64,000 bases of DNA. Origin: Zunongwangia sp. HGR-M22 (GTDB taxonomy: Bacteria; Bacteroidota; Bacteroidia; Flavobacteriales; Flavobacteriaceae). The translations under genes and the position numbers were made by a program. Location: contig NZ_CP115159.1 in NCBI RefSeq assembly GCF_027594425.1, forward strand, positions 1,291,001 through 1,355,000, written 5' to 3'. Positions 24,427 to 33,521 of the stretch are shown here, one piece after another. Every line of letters starts with the position of its first letter. Position 1 is the stretch's first letter. Below the pieces are notes generated by a model, which saw only the letters and a list, made by a program, of their open reading frames with translations, had not been told where the DNA came from and searched no databases.

Positions 24427-25719
24427 ATGACAGTAGATGAAAACTGGAGAGGTAAACACATATTAAAACTTAGGGATTATAAAGAACCGACAGTTATTGA
24501 AGACCCAGATTCTGATGAATTAAGAAATGTAGTTGAACCATGGTTGACTGCTTTGTTTCAAAGTGAGCATTTATCTCTTCTAACAGGTGCAGGAATTTCT
24601 TCTGCTGTTCATTATATGGCAACAGGAACAGCAGGTGCAGGAATGGGCAATATGAAACTTTCTGCATTTGCTGACGAAATAAAACATATCTCAGAGGAAT
24701 CAGCTAAAAAATCAGGAAGAGGTGAAGCAAATATTGAAGATGAAATTCGAACCTTGAATGAATTAATTAGAGGCTTAGAAATAATTTCATCTTTAGACCT
24801 TGTTGGTGATAGTGAAGAAACTAATAAACTTAAAGCACTAAAAGTCGATTTAGAAGATGGGATTACAAATTTTGCAAATACAGTTTTAGAATCGGAACGC
24901 AATGTTGTTACTTCTGATAAAGATGAACCTGCAGAATATTTAATGAACTTCATACTAAGTTTTGCAAGTAGAATAGCTACAAGAGAACGCTTAAACTTAT
25001 TTACTACTAATTATGATAGAATTACAGAATTCGGTGCAGAACTTGCAGGGCTGCACTTAATTGATAGGTTTGTTGGGAGTATTTCTCCAATCTTTCGTTC
25101 TTCTAGATTAAACATTGATATACATTATAATCCTCCTGGAATTCGAGGAGAGCCTAGATATTTAGAAGGAGTAGTAAATTTCACAAAACTACATGGCTCA
25201 TTAGATTGGATAGAAAAAAACAATCTTGTCAGGCGTTTTGCATTACCTTATGGCGCTGAAAGCATTAAAGATTACAGCCAAGAAGGAAGTCTAATGATTT
25301 ATCCCAACTCTTCGAAAGATAGGGAAACATCAGAATACCCATATGTTGAACTATTTAGAGATTTAGCAAGCTCCATTATTAGACCTAATTCTACTGTTGT
25401 AACATATGGTTATAGTTTTGGAGACGACCATATAAATAGGGTATTGATTGATATGCTAACAATACCTTCTACTCATTTGGTAATTATAGGATTTGATGAT
25501 ATTGGAGATAGGATAAAGAAGTTTTACTCCAAAGCTAAACGACCAGTCCAAATAACATTGTTATTAGGTTATCATTTTGGTGATTTAAAAACATTAGTTG
25601 ATAATTACTTGCCAAAACCAGCAATAGATAGAACAACCTACAAAATGGCTGATTTGCTAAAGGCACGTGGAACCGTAGCTCCAATAGTGAACCAGAATAA
25701 AGAAGATGAAGATGAGTAG
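24427..25719 (+). CDS. SIR2-domain NADase-like protein of a SIR2-HerA pair
   Basis: 430-aa protein. The SIR2 fold is shown by LLTGAGISS (residues 51-59), LFTTNYDRITE (~194), the catalytic His in TKLHGSLDW (~257) and VVTYGYSFGDDHIN near the end. In defence systems such domains consume NAD+ after phage infection. It overlaps the HerA gene downstream by 14 bases, the known order in SIR2-HerA anti-phage systems, so function as an abortive effector is likely. A glycine/alanine stretch (MATGTAGAGMGNM) follows the first loop. Confidence 0.88.
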   Translation: MTVDENWRGKHILKLRDYKEPTVIEDPDSDELRNVVEPWLTALFQSEHLSLLTGAGISSAVHYMATGTAGAGMGNMKLSAFADEIKHISEESAKKSGRGEANIEDEIRTLNELIRGLEIISSLDLVGDSEETNKLKALKVDLEDGITNFANTVLESERNVVTSDKDEPAEYLMNFILSFASRIATRERLNLFTTNYDRITEFGAELAGLHLIDRFVGSISPIFRSSRLNIDIHYNPPGIRGEPRYLEGVVNFTKLHGSLDWIEKNNLVRRFALPYGAESIKDYSQEGSLMIYPNSSKDRETSEYPYVELFRDLASSIIRPNSTVVTYGYSFGDDHINRVLIDMLTIPSTHLVIIGFDDIGDRIKKFYSKAKRPVQITLLLGYHFGDLKTLVDNYLPKPAIDRTTYKMADLLKARGTVAPIVNQNKEDEDE

Positions 25720-27745
25720 GACGCCAATAGAGAATCATGCTTCACTTAGAGTTGGAGTTGTTGAGTTTGTATCTCCTGACGAAATAAAAGTTCAATTGGA
25801 TTTAGATGCTCCAGATGGAATTTCTGCAAATGCAGGTGTTCCAAGAGAATTTCCACGTATAAATAGCTATGTTTTAATTCCGAACGAGGGAGGAAGTATA
25901 GTTTGTCAAGTTGAATGGATTGCTGTTGAACGCTCACCTTTCCCAAAGAGAAAAGGATATCAAGATTATGGTTTAATAGATTTGCCATTTCCGATTAGGA
26001 AAATGAAATTAGCCCCTTTAGGAATCCTTAAAATGCCAACAAAGGATAGTTTTAAATTCCAAAGAGGTGTACATTCATTCCCAAGCATTGGTTCTCCTGT
26101 ATTAATACCAACAGATTTGCAATTAAAATCTATAGTTGAATCAGGCTCTAACCGTAGAGTTTATATCGGTAATAGCTCACTGACAGCAAATGCAGAAGTG
26201 AAAATAGACCCAGACAGGTTATTTGGAAGACATTTGGCAGTTCTAGGTAACACTGGTAGTGGTAAATCTTGTACTGTGGCAGGTTTAATTCAGTGGTCTA
26301 TCGAAGCTACTGGTCAGGGAGATAACACGAATGCCCGTTTTATTATTTTAGACCCTAATGGCGAGTATTCTAAGGCGTTTAAAGATAAAGCCACTGTTTT
26401 AAAAGTTGGAGATGAAGAAAATGGGTTGAACGTTCCGCTGTGGTTGTGGAATAGTTCAGAATGGAGTTCTTTTACACAGGCTAGTACTAAAGCTCAATTA
26501 CCATTACTTAAGCGTGCTTTAAGGGCAATGAGAAATGAACAACTTGAACCTTCTGAGGATAATTTAATTGTTGCTAAAAGATACGCTGGAACAGTTTTGA
26601 CAGCTCTTAGACATGAAAAAAGTAATGGTTCTCCATGGGGGAATTTTCCAAAACCAAAGCATTTCTATGAACTTGTTATAAGCTGGAAAACAGGATTTGA
26701 CCATATAAAATCCTCAATTGAGGATGATATAGAAGAGTTAGATGAATTTATTGAGTGTTTAGATGGATTTCTTAATGAACCTGAACGTACAAAACAATAC
26801 GCGAATTTTAATTCTAATCTACAAGAAGTTGATGATATGATTGATTCGCTTGTTGAAGCATATGAAGCTTTGGGAGGTAATGAAAATGAATTATTACCTC
26901 GAAATGAGGATATTCCGATACCATTTGATGGGGATGTTTTTGTAAGCTATCTTTCTGCTCTTGCTCAGCAAACAGGTAATGAACAATACCTTGAATTTTT
27001 AATCGCCAGAATAAAAACAATGTTGGCAGATTCAAGAATGGATTCAATAATTGGTAATAAAACTGACATTGAGTTAGACAAATGGTTGGAAAAATATCTT
27101 GGTTCAGACAAAAAAACATCTTTTACGATAATTGACCTATCATTAGTTCCATCAGAAATAGTCCATGTAACAACAGCTGTTATTTCTAGAATTGTTTTTG
27201 AGGCATTACAACGCTACAGAAAAATAAATGGTAAAAGTTTACCTTCTGTGCTTGTAATGGAGGAAGCTCATTCTTTTATTACCAGATATAATGATAATAA
27301 TGAAGGTAACTCTTCATCTACATGTACTAAAGTATTTGAGAAAATTGCTAGAGAAGGAAGGAAATTCGGATTGGGCTTAGTTCTCTCTTCTCAGAGACCT
27401 TCGGAATTATCCCCAACAGTTCTTTCGCAGTGTAATAGTTTTATCATGCACAGGATTAGTAACGACAGAGACCAAGAGTTAGTTGGAAAGTTATTACCTG
27501 ACAATTTTAAAGGACTTTTAAAAGAATTACCATCACTGCCTTCGCAAAGAGCAATTCTTTTGGGTTGGGCATCTGAATTACCAATACTATTAAAAATTCG
27601 TGATTTAGAGAAAGAACAACGTCCTCAATCTGACGACCCTGATTTTTGGGATGTCTGGTCTGGAGAAGATAGCGATGGAAAGAAAGTGAAAAGAAATATA
27701 GATTGGAAAACAATTGCTGATGATTGGCAGGAGAAATATGAATAA
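25706..27745 (+). CDS. HerA-like ATPase of a SIR2-HerA pair
   Basis: 679-aa HerA/FtsK-type hexameric ATPase (DUF87). The N-terminal HAS-barrel-like beta domain (~15-140) is followed by Walker A GNTGSGKS at 181-188, the sequence RFIILDPNGEYSKAF, Walker B VLVMEEAHSF (~515) and the arginine-finger region KIAREGRKFGLGLVLSSQRP. These are the standard HerA motifs. It starts inside the SIR2 gene and would form the complex that controls NAD+ cleavage. Both genes share composition and length with the described SIR2-HerA defence system. Confidence 0.9.
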   Translation: MKMSRTPIENHASLRVGVVEFVSPDEIKVQLDLDAPDGISANAGVPREFPRINSYVLIPNEGGSIVCQVEWIAVERSPFPKRKGYQDYGLIDLPFPIRKMKLAPLGILKMPTKDSFKFQRGVHSFPSIGSPVLIPTDLQLKSIVESGSNRRVYIGNSSLTANAEVKIDPDRLFGRHLAVLGNTGSGKSCTVAGLIQWSIEATGQGDNTNARFIILDPNGEYSKAFKDKATVLKVGDEENGLNVPLWLWNSSEWSSFTQASTKAQLPLLKRALRAMRNEQLEPSEDNLIVAKRYAGTVLTALRHEKSNGSPWGNFPKPKHFYELVISWKTGFDHIKSSIEDDIEELDEFIECLDGFLNEPERTKQYANFNSNLQEVDDMIDSLVEAYEALGGNENELLPRNEDIPIPFDGDVFVSYLSALAQQTGNEQYLEFLIARIKTMLADSRMDSIIGNKTDIELDKWLEKYLGSDKKTSFTIIDLSLVPSEIVHVTTAVISRIVFEALQRYRKINGKSLPSVLVMEEAHSFITRYNDNNEGNSSSTCTKVFEKIAREGRKFGLGLVLSSQRPSELSPTVLSQCNSFIMHRISNDRDQELVGKLLPDNFKGLLKELPSLPSQRAILLGWASELPILLKIRDLEKEQRPQSDDPDFWDVWSGEDSDGKKVKRNIDWKTIADDWQEKYE

Positions 27746-28018
27746 TTTTTAAGCTTATCATTCACAACCATACAAATTACCAGGTCGCTCAAAGAAACTA
27801 ATAGACCAATCGAAACTTGGCAAAAAGTATGGCTGTCCCAAGCGCGGATAGACTGAAGAAAAAAATCACGACAATCTACAAAAAATATACTTAATAAGGG
27901 GCGATCTGATAAATCTGAATATTAAAGCATTTAAAAACATTGTAACGTTTTGATAGTGCAGTGCTTCGAAATACCGCAATACGCAGATTCCTGCCGTTAT
28001 GAACAATAAAAATAAACT

Positions 28019-28557
28019 ATGTGTATGGAATTAGAAAATTTAATTTTACTTAAAGATATAATTCTTCCAATAGCGACAGTTGCTGTTGTATTTACTTGGA
28101 GAACTCTATACATTCAAAAAAAGCACAACATAAAATCTATAATACCAATCGGTAAAATACGAATTGGGGACTATGAAAGTAATATATACATCAGAATTGA
28201 TAATTCGGGCATTGGTCCTCTTATTTTTCAAAAACTGTTTTTAAATGGAGTTAAAATCCCTGCAAATAAAATGTTAATTGAAAGTATACCAAACAGTAGA
28301 AGAAATAACATCAGCTGAAAAATTTTACAGGGAATTATTTTAATCGGACAATTCCAGCAGGTCAAAATTTAGAACTAATACGTTGGACACTCGAAACCGA
28401 TTTCGAAAAGACCGAATCTCAGATTTCAGAAACAAAAAGTAATATTCGAGATACTTTTCAAAATTGGAATTTAAGAATTGAGTATACAGACATTTATGAT
28501 AGCCAAACCTTTTCTGATGAATTAAATCTATCTTGGTTTGGAAGAAATATCAAATAA
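28019..28557 (+). pseudogene. Frameshifted cassette gene (small membrane-anchored protein)
   Basis: Two frames make one former gene of about 178 codons. The first (28019-28318) encodes an N-terminal membrane helix (LKDIILPIATVAVVFTWRTL) and IYIRIDNSGIGPLIFQKLFL; the second continues with NYFNRTIPAGQNLELIRWTL and ends SWFGRNIK at the TAA 28555-28557. The frames differ by one base, and the join falls near 28300-28320. The gene ends 2 bases before an attC-like site on the same strand. Its start is 23 bases after a possible G/TT cassette boundary at 27996. Function unknown; the frameshift could be a sequencing error. Confidence 0.6.
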
Positions 28558-28558
28558 A

Positions 28559-28690
28559 GCGCATAACAATACATATAACTCAAAATATGTAATTGCTATC
28601 ATCAGGATTTTGCTCCATAGCCAGCGTTGATTAGATGGTGCAGGAAAGTGCCTCAATACCTTCAAAAGCCATATCCAAACCGTTAACATT
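28559..28690 (+). repeat. Isolated attC-like site on the plus strand
   Basis: The left arm GCATAACAATACATATAACT (28561-28580) matches the array sites (GGCAACAATGCGTATAGCC), and the right arm AAAGCCATATCCAAACCG then TTAAC (28664-28686) matches CCATACTCAAAACCGTT of site 3. The predicted crossover is at G 28682/T 28683. CATAAC of the left arm is complementary to GTTATG at 27996-28001, before the gene it would close. No recombinase is adjacent. Confidence 0.6.
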
Positions 28691-29240
28691 AATTTTAAAC
28701 AATGTTAGGAATCAAATTAAAATCGATAGAACATTGGCACGAATTAATTTAAAAAAATATAGATTGAATTATTAAAAATTTCGTGGTCAAAGAGATTCTA
28801 CATAGAAAATAATACCAAAAGAAAGAAGAAAAGAATTTTTAGATCAAAATGATAAAATTAAATTTATGCAATGGAAGAAGAGCAAAAGTTTACCTGAAAA
28901 ATAAAGGACTTGACTATTGGGAATTACTATCTATAGCTCAACATAAAGGATTACCAACGGATTTCTAGTTTAGTCACAAAATCCGTTGGTAGCTCTTTTC
29001 TTTTACTGGTTTAAAAATATAGAAAGTGAAGGCGCCATTTTTACTTTTTCACCGACTAAATACAAAAAATAAAAAACCATTTGAAGAAAAATCATAAATT
29101 ATCTTTTAGAGTTTATTGAAACCACATAAAAGCTTCTTATAAATTATACTGTTTAAAACTTAATCTTAATAGTATACTTTTCTTTAAATTTGTAGAAATG
29201 AAGTACCAAAACGACTTCAATAATATGTTCTGATTATAAT
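28691..29240. other. Gene-free stretch with a hairpin
   Basis: No convincing gene. A 13-bp inverted repeat, TACCAACGGATTT (28952-28964) and AAATCCGTTGGTA (28979-28991), is followed by CTCTTTTCTTTT and could be a terminator. A short hairpin TAACATT...AATGTTA sits at 28684-28707. The 39-codon frame at 28849 that runs into the large hairpin has no support. Confidence 0.5.
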
Positions 29241-29316
29241 GTGAGTTAATCGTGAGTTTCGGAATAGGAAACCATGGTAAACCGTATGAATACTGCGGAT
29301 TACAGAATGTTACAAG

Positions 29317-29335
29317 CGTCCTGTCATCCCGACTT
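29317..29335. repeat. Island attachment site, right (19-bp direct repeat)
   Basis: Exact copy of 7860-7878. It is preceded by GTGAGTTAATCGTGAG at 29241-29256, like the inner repeats of the left end, and followed by a terminator hairpin at 29357-29394, as expected downstream of a tRNA gene whose body is not here. Confidence 0.65.
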
Positions 29336-29356
29336 AGGCCATATATAAATGGCATC

Positions 29357-29394
29357 AAAAACCTTGTTAATCTATTGATTTTCAAGGTTTTTTT
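29357..29394. terminator. Rho-independent-type terminator beside the right att site
   Basis: AAAAACCTTG pairs with CAAGGTTTTT around an inner AATC/GATT stem, with a run of T at the end. It probably belonged to the tRNA gene used as the integration target. Confidence 0.6.
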
Positions 29395-29546
29395 ACTTTT
29401 AAGGTACTTTATCATATCATTTGCAATCATTAAAAATGAGTCCGATTCGGTGACCTATTCGGTGACCTTTTTTTAAGTATATTGTAGCTCATATTGATTT
29501 GACTTTCGTTTTCACGCCTTTTTGTCTAATTTGAAAACGAAACACT

Positions 29547-29601
29547 ATGAAAAATGCCGTAAGTTTTGGAATACGTTTTTTCTGAAATAAATCATTTACA
29601 T
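29547..29601 (+). pseudogene. Remnant of a second tyrosine integrase start
   Basis: The frame at 29547 reads MKNAVSFGIRFF, stop, NKSFT, the N-terminal arm-domain opening of the same integrase family as 8124-9323 (MRTTQTFMISFFIRK). The upstream DNA also looks like the leader of such genes, with two TTCGGTGACCT copies at 29441-29468. Only the first codons survive, so this is probably the scar of another island that left the site. Confidence 0.4.
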
Positions 29602-29728
29602 AAACTCGGAATTCTCTTTTCAATTAAGACCGTTAGTTCACGCCATAATATCAGAGTTTTGTAATAAATCATGGAAATAGTACAATTAAAAACTTTGAAA
29701 GAGGAAAACTCTTAAAATATAAAACAGC

Positions 29729-30565
29729 TCAAATTTTCTTCAACAAATAAAAGTTTTCATTCAAAATCAGTGTTTTTTCTTCAATGACTTTATGGTGATA
29801 TTTTTCCGAAAGACTAAAATAATCCTGTTGGTCTATTAAGGTATAATTAGGTACAGAGGTATAATAGCGATCATCAATAGTTTGGTAATCATCTTCACTT
29901 ATTTTTTCAACTTTTAAATTGAAAAAGCGCAAGAGATTTTTAAAAGCTTGGGTATCCTTTATCGTTTCCTGAAAAGAAGCACTACCAATATAGTCGCCAG
30001 AGTTTTGAATCGTATTAAATAACTGAAACAGGCCATTGGTTTCCGCTCTGTTTAAAAAGAAAAGCACCCCTTCTATTAAGATAAAACAAGGCCTATTTCC
30101 TTTAATGGTATTTAGTTTTGTAATTAAACCTGACTTATATTCTGAAGTGAAATCGACACCGATAAAATGAATATTCCGTTTTGGTAATACATCCTTTTGT
30201 TGCCAATGTTCTAGTTTTTGCTTTTTATAAGTTACTATTTCAGGCTTATCGATTTCAATATGCAATAGTTTCTTATCAAGTAAAAAAGGATACATACTGA
30301 AGCCGCTTCCAAAATTGATCAGTACATCAATTTCATTCTTTTGTACTAATGCATTAATTTCATCCAGAAAATATCTATTCCTTAAACAGTGAGTAAAAGG
30401 CTCTTCTGAAGAGACTTGTTTAAGATATTCGGCGATCCATTTATCAGTTTTAGAATTTTGCCATAGTTGGGCAAAATTATCCTGACTCAAATTTTTATCG
30501 GTTGCTCGGAAAGCGGAAGTCACAAAGGCGGTTTCATGAACCCCGATGTTTTTTGGATGTTCCAT
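29729..30565 (-). CDS. Leucine carboxyl methyltransferase-family SAM methyltransferase
   Basis: 278-aa class I methyltransferase. The order of motifs fits the LCMT/PPM family: an N-terminal helix with ATDKNLSQDNFAQ, motif I region VLINFGSGFSMYPFLL (usually LGaGlDtraf), then IEIDKPEIVTYKKQKL, IHFIGVDF and FILIEGVLFFL. In bacteria such proteins methylate small carboxylic acids or polyketide-like products; substrate unknown here. It is the first complete gene outside the island, with no operon partner. A 103-bp spacer separates it from the hydrolase. Confidence 0.8.
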   Translation of the reverse strand: MEHPKNIGVHETAFVTSAFRATDKNLSQDNFAQLWQNSKTDKWIAEYLKQVSSEEPFTHCLRNRYFLDEINALVQKNEIDVLINFGSGFSMYPFLLDKKLLHIEIDKPEIVTYKKQKLEHWQQKDVLPKRNIHFIGVDFTSEYKSGLITKLNTIKGNRPCFILIEGVLFFLNRAETNGLFQLFNTIQNSGDYIGSASFQETIKDTQAFKNLLRFFNLKVEKISEDDYQTIDDRYYTSVPNYTLIDQQDYFSLSEKYHHKVIEEKTLILNENFYLLKKI

Positions 30566-30668
30566 TTTGATTGATGTTTTTGATAAAATCTTATTGGTCT
30601 AAATTAAAAAAATAGTAATTTAGATTAAAATCATTTCATTGAAATAACGAACTGAATTTCTTTACAAA

Positions 30669-31301
30669 TTAATTATAATTACCCTTCGCCCATTTTATAG
30701 TAGGTAAGATCCATTCTTTTAAAGGCCTGAAAAGGAAACCATGATTCAAGCCTGTATCTATCTCAATTTCTTTAAAATGTGATATGTTACATGTGGAATT
30801 CTTCCTTCTTTCTAATGCAGAAACCCCAAATGGATCTGTTCTTTCATAAATCGTCAGAATATTACCGCAAAAATTAATTTCAGGAATATTAACCAAATCA
30901 CTCTCACGAAAGCAAGCTATAAAAACAAAATTTAAATCTGGATTATTCGCCAGTGTTGAAACATACTGCGCTATGTAGCCTCCTTTAGAAGTTCCTACAA
31001 TGGTAATTTTATTGGCATTTACACCTATTGCTAACAAACTATCTATCTGTTCAACTATTAGTAATGCATATTCCCGAGCATTTACACGACCATTTCTTTT
31101 CTCACTAAAAACTCTTAATCCGGAACTCCTAAACTCGTTTAATATAGCTTTATATTCCGTTTTTCCATATTCTGGATGAATATCATTTAATTCATGTTCT
31201 TCTAAAAATCTATTGTGAAGAAAAAACAAGTATCTATTTTGTTCATTTCCATAAATAGTCATTGTAGAATTAAGTAATAAGAATAGAAGGAATCTCTTCA
31301 A
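30669..31301 (-). CDS. Secreted alpha/beta hydrolase
   Basis: 210-aa predicted exported hydrolase. A signal peptide (MKRFLLFLLLNSTMTIYG) precedes an alpha/beta fold: strand NRYLFFLHNRFLEE, nucleophile elbow GTSKGG (~residue 107, GxSxGG), Asp in YERTDPFG and His in GLNHGFLF complete a probable Ser-Asp-His triad. Length is short for esterases but normal for the BD-FAE-like or dienelactone-hydrolase-like groups. Substrate unknown. It stands alone on the minus strand. Confidence 0.8.
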   Translation of the reverse strand: MKRFLLFLLLNSTMTIYGNEQNRYLFFLHNRFLEEHELNDIHPEYGKTEYKAILNEFRSSGLRVFSEKRNGRVNAREYALLIVEQIDSLLAIGVNANKITIVGTSKGGYIAQYVSTLANNPDLNFVFIACFRESDLVNIPEINFCGNILTIYERTDPFGVSALERRKNSTCNISHFKEIEIDTGLNHGFLFRPLKEWILPTIKWAKGNYN

Positions 31302-31734
31302 TTTTTAGCACTATAGAGGATGAATTATATCTTAATTACTAAATCGTGACTTATAAAAATAGCACTAAAATTTTAATTAAGAGGTATTTATGCAATACAA
31401 GAAAACAAAAAAATACTTAGTTCTATTTAGCGATTTCATTCTGCCTTATGCCTTCAGCGTAATAAAAGGGCATATGGCTAGAATCGTTCTTATGCCTCAA
31501 ACTTCATTTTTCTGTGAAATTTACTGTGAAGAATTGCATGTTTATGGAGGTTTCCGGAGTTTTTATGTAAAAATCCATTTAAACCTTTTACATTAAAATT
31601 CAAAAATTGCGAATCTCGATAACAATGAGTGCTTACAACATTGTGCTCTGTGTTATCGCAATTATTCCTTCAAAGTTTATTTATAAATCTTTATAAAATC
31701 TTTATAAGTTAATACCTAAATTTACAAACAAAAG
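31302..31734. other. Gene-free stretch before the histidine kinase
   Basis: A 68-codon frame at 31390 has no supporting features and is left out. A hairpin with CGATAACA and TGTTATCG arms lies near 31617-31657. The last 60 bases hold the repeated TTTATAAAATC operator described separately. Confidence 0.5.
31680..31708 (+). promoter_or_regulatory. KdpE-like direct-repeat operator, copy 1
   Basis: Three phased copies of TTTATAA(A)ATC at 31680, 31690 and 31701, with 10-11 bp spacing (one helix turn). The same sequence is found at 33522-33539. It precedes a likely -7 element (TAAATTTA, 31717-31724) of the kinase gene. OmpR/KdpE-type regulators bind such repeats, so the operon is probably autoregulated. 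Confidence 0.6.
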
Positions 31735-32817
31735 GTGCGTTCGGTTTATAGTAAAAAAATCAGTCTCAATCAGCAATATGTTATCGGTATTTCGATAATA
31801 CTATTAGCGTTTTTTACGTCATACTTTTTTCAAGATTTCATGGGCTACAAAGTGGTAGCTCTTATACTATTATTGGCTGTTTCGCTTACGGCTGTAATTT
31901 TTAGTATATTTCCGGTATTGGTTTGTGCATTGCTGAGTGCACTTATCCTAAATTTTTTCTTCATTCCTCCCTTTTATACTTTTAAAATCAATTCGGCTGA
32001 AGATTTATTGTTATTTATAATGTACCTCCTTATAGCCATGATTAACGGTGTGCTCACAATTAAAATTAGACAATTCGAGGATAAAAAAAGAGATGAAGAA
32101 GAAAAAGAGAAAACAATAGCACTTTACAATACCTTGCTCAATTCTTTATCTCATGAGCTTAGAACTCCGATATCAACCATAATAGGTTCGGTAGATACTA
32201 TAGTCATAAATGAAGAAAAATTATCTAAAGAAATTATCCAATCGCTATATGATGAAATCGCAACAGCGGGACATCGGTTAAATCGTCAAGTTGAAAATTT
32301 ACTCAATATGAGCCGCTTGGATGCAGGAATGTTAAAACCAACTTTTGACTGGGTAGATGTAAATGAACTTATTTTTAAAGTAATTAATGAAAATACAGAA
32401 AAACCAGATGATCCACAAGTTTTTTTCGAGGCCAACGAAAATGTTGATTTGGTTTTAATTGATGGCGGTTTTCTGGAAATGATATTGTATAACCTTATCC
32501 ATAATGCTATTCGGCACACACCTAAAAATTCAAATATTCTTGTTTTAAGTAATTACAACGATGGTAGGTTAATTATTGATATTTCTGATAACGGATTTGG
32601 TTTTCCTAAAGATGAAATTAATCGGGTATTTGATAAGTTTTATAAAATAAGTGGTACGGCGACAGGGGGTACAGGTTTAGGCCTTTCTATAGTGAAAGGA
32701 TTTACAGAAGCGCTGAATGGAAAAATTATCTTAGAAAATATACAAATAGGTGGTGCACATTTTCATATTGAAATACCTGCCCAAAGATCAACCCTAGAAA
32801 TGGAAGAAAATGAATAA
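31735..32817 (+). CDS. KdpD-like sensor histidine kinase (short form)
   Basis: 360-aa membrane kinase. Four transmembrane helices (residues ~12-110) form a DUF4118 domain as in the C-terminal half of KdpD. Then come a HisKA domain with the phospho-His in LSHELRTPISTIIGS (~residue 143) and HATPase motifs NLIHNAIRHTP, DNGFGF and GTGLGLSI. The N-terminal KdpD and USP domains of full-length KdpD are absent. The start is a GTG at 31735, because no ATG precedes the first helix. It overlaps the regulator gene by 8 bases. It likely senses K+ limitation or ionic stress. Confidence 0.88.
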   Translation: MRSVYSKKISLNQQYVIGISIILLAFFTSYFFQDFMGYKVVALILLLAVSLTAVIFSIFPVLVCALLSALILNFFFIPPFYTFKINSAEDLLLFIMYLLIAMINGVLTIKIRQFEDKKRDEEEKEKTIALYNTLLNSLSHELRTPISTIIGSVDTIVINEEKLSKEIIQSLYDEIATAGHRLNRQVENLLNMSRLDAGMLKPTFDWVDVNELIFKVINENTEKPDDPQVFFEANENVDLVLIDGGFLEMILYNLIHNAIRHTPKNSNILVLSNYNDGRLIIDISDNGFGFPKDEINRVFDKFYKISGTATGGTGLGLSIVKGFTEALNGKIILENIQIGGAHFHIEIPAQRSTLEMEENE

Positions 32818-33487
32818 TGCTGCAATTTTAATCATAGATGACGAACCTCAAATTCGTAGATTGTTGCAAATAAACTTAGAAAGTAATGACTATAAAGTTT
32901 TGCAGGCAAATACGGCTAAAGAAGGATTGTTGATGGCGGCGCATCATTTGCCAGATTTAATATTATTAGACATAGGTTTACCAGATAAATCAGGACATCA
33001 GGTACTACAGGAACTAAGGCAGTGGTTTAATAATCCTATATTAATTCTTTCCGTTCAGGATAGCGAAAATGATATTGTTGGAGCATTAGACAATGGAGCG
33101 ACCGATTATTTAACCAAACCTTTCCGTACGGGAGAGCTATTAGCTCGTATACGTTCTGCAATTCGTAATAATCATACTAGCGATAATAATACGACAGTAA
33201 CAACGGGCGATATTTTTATAGATTTTGTATCCAGAACTGTAAAGGTTCGAGAGAGTTTAGTTAAACTGACTTCAACTGAATATGATTTACTTTTTCTTTT
33301 GGCTAAAAATGAAGGTAAAGTTTTAACGCATCAATATTTATTAAAAAAAGTATGGGGTCAAAGTTTTCAATTACAAACACAATATTTAAGAGTATTTATG
33401 GGTAGTCTGCGTAAAAAAATTGAAGCTAATCCAAATCATCCAAAGCATATTATAACTGAAAGTGGTATTGGATACCGATTTCAGTAA
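32810..33487 (+). CDS. KdpE-like OmpR-family response regulator
   Basis: 225-aa regulator. The receiver domain has DD in IIDDEPQIRR (~10), the phospho-acceptor Asp in ILLDIGLPD (~53), T in ILILS-VQD and K in YLTKPF (~102). The C-terminal winged helix is OmpR/PhoB-like (KLTSTEYDLLFLLAKNEGKV, then QTQYLRVFMGSLRKKI, as in KdpE). Coupled to the kinase. The likely targets are the repeated TTTATAAAATC boxes before its own operon and before the Trk genes. Confidence 0.9.
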   Translation: MNNAAILIIDDEPQIRRLLQINLESNDYKVLQANTAKEGLLMAAHHLPDLILLDIGLPDKSGHQVLQELRQWFNNPILILSVQDSENDIVGALDNGATDYLTKPFRTGELLARIRSAIRNNHTSDNNTTVTTGDIFIDFVSRTVKVRESLVKLTSTEYDLLFLLAKNEGKVLTHQYLLKKVWGQSFQLQTQYLRVFMGSLRKKIEANPNHPKHIITESGIGYRFQ

Positions 33488-33521
33488 TTTAAAATGCGAA
33501 CAAAAATATAGTCTGAAGATC

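Larger units (their letters stand above)
7860..29335. mobile_element. Integrative genomic island, about 21.5 kb
   Basis: Bounded by the 19-bp direct repeats at 7860 and 29317. It carries a tyrosine integrase at its left end, paired GTGAGTT repeats just inside both ends, and cargo made up of defence-like modules. No conjugation genes are seen, so it would need help to transfer. Boundaries are inferred from the repeats; the region beyond 29335 also carries an integrase remnant, so at least two elements have used this target. Confidence 0.6.

Noticed and set aside
28849-28968. 39-codon frame ending in the 28.95-kb hairpin
   Set aside because: Too short, no relative recognised, and its end is part of an inverted repeat likely to be a terminator.
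31390-31596. 68-codon frame before the histidine kinase
   Set aside because: No domain, no leader or promoter that fits, and no coupling to a neighbour; composition is not distinctive.
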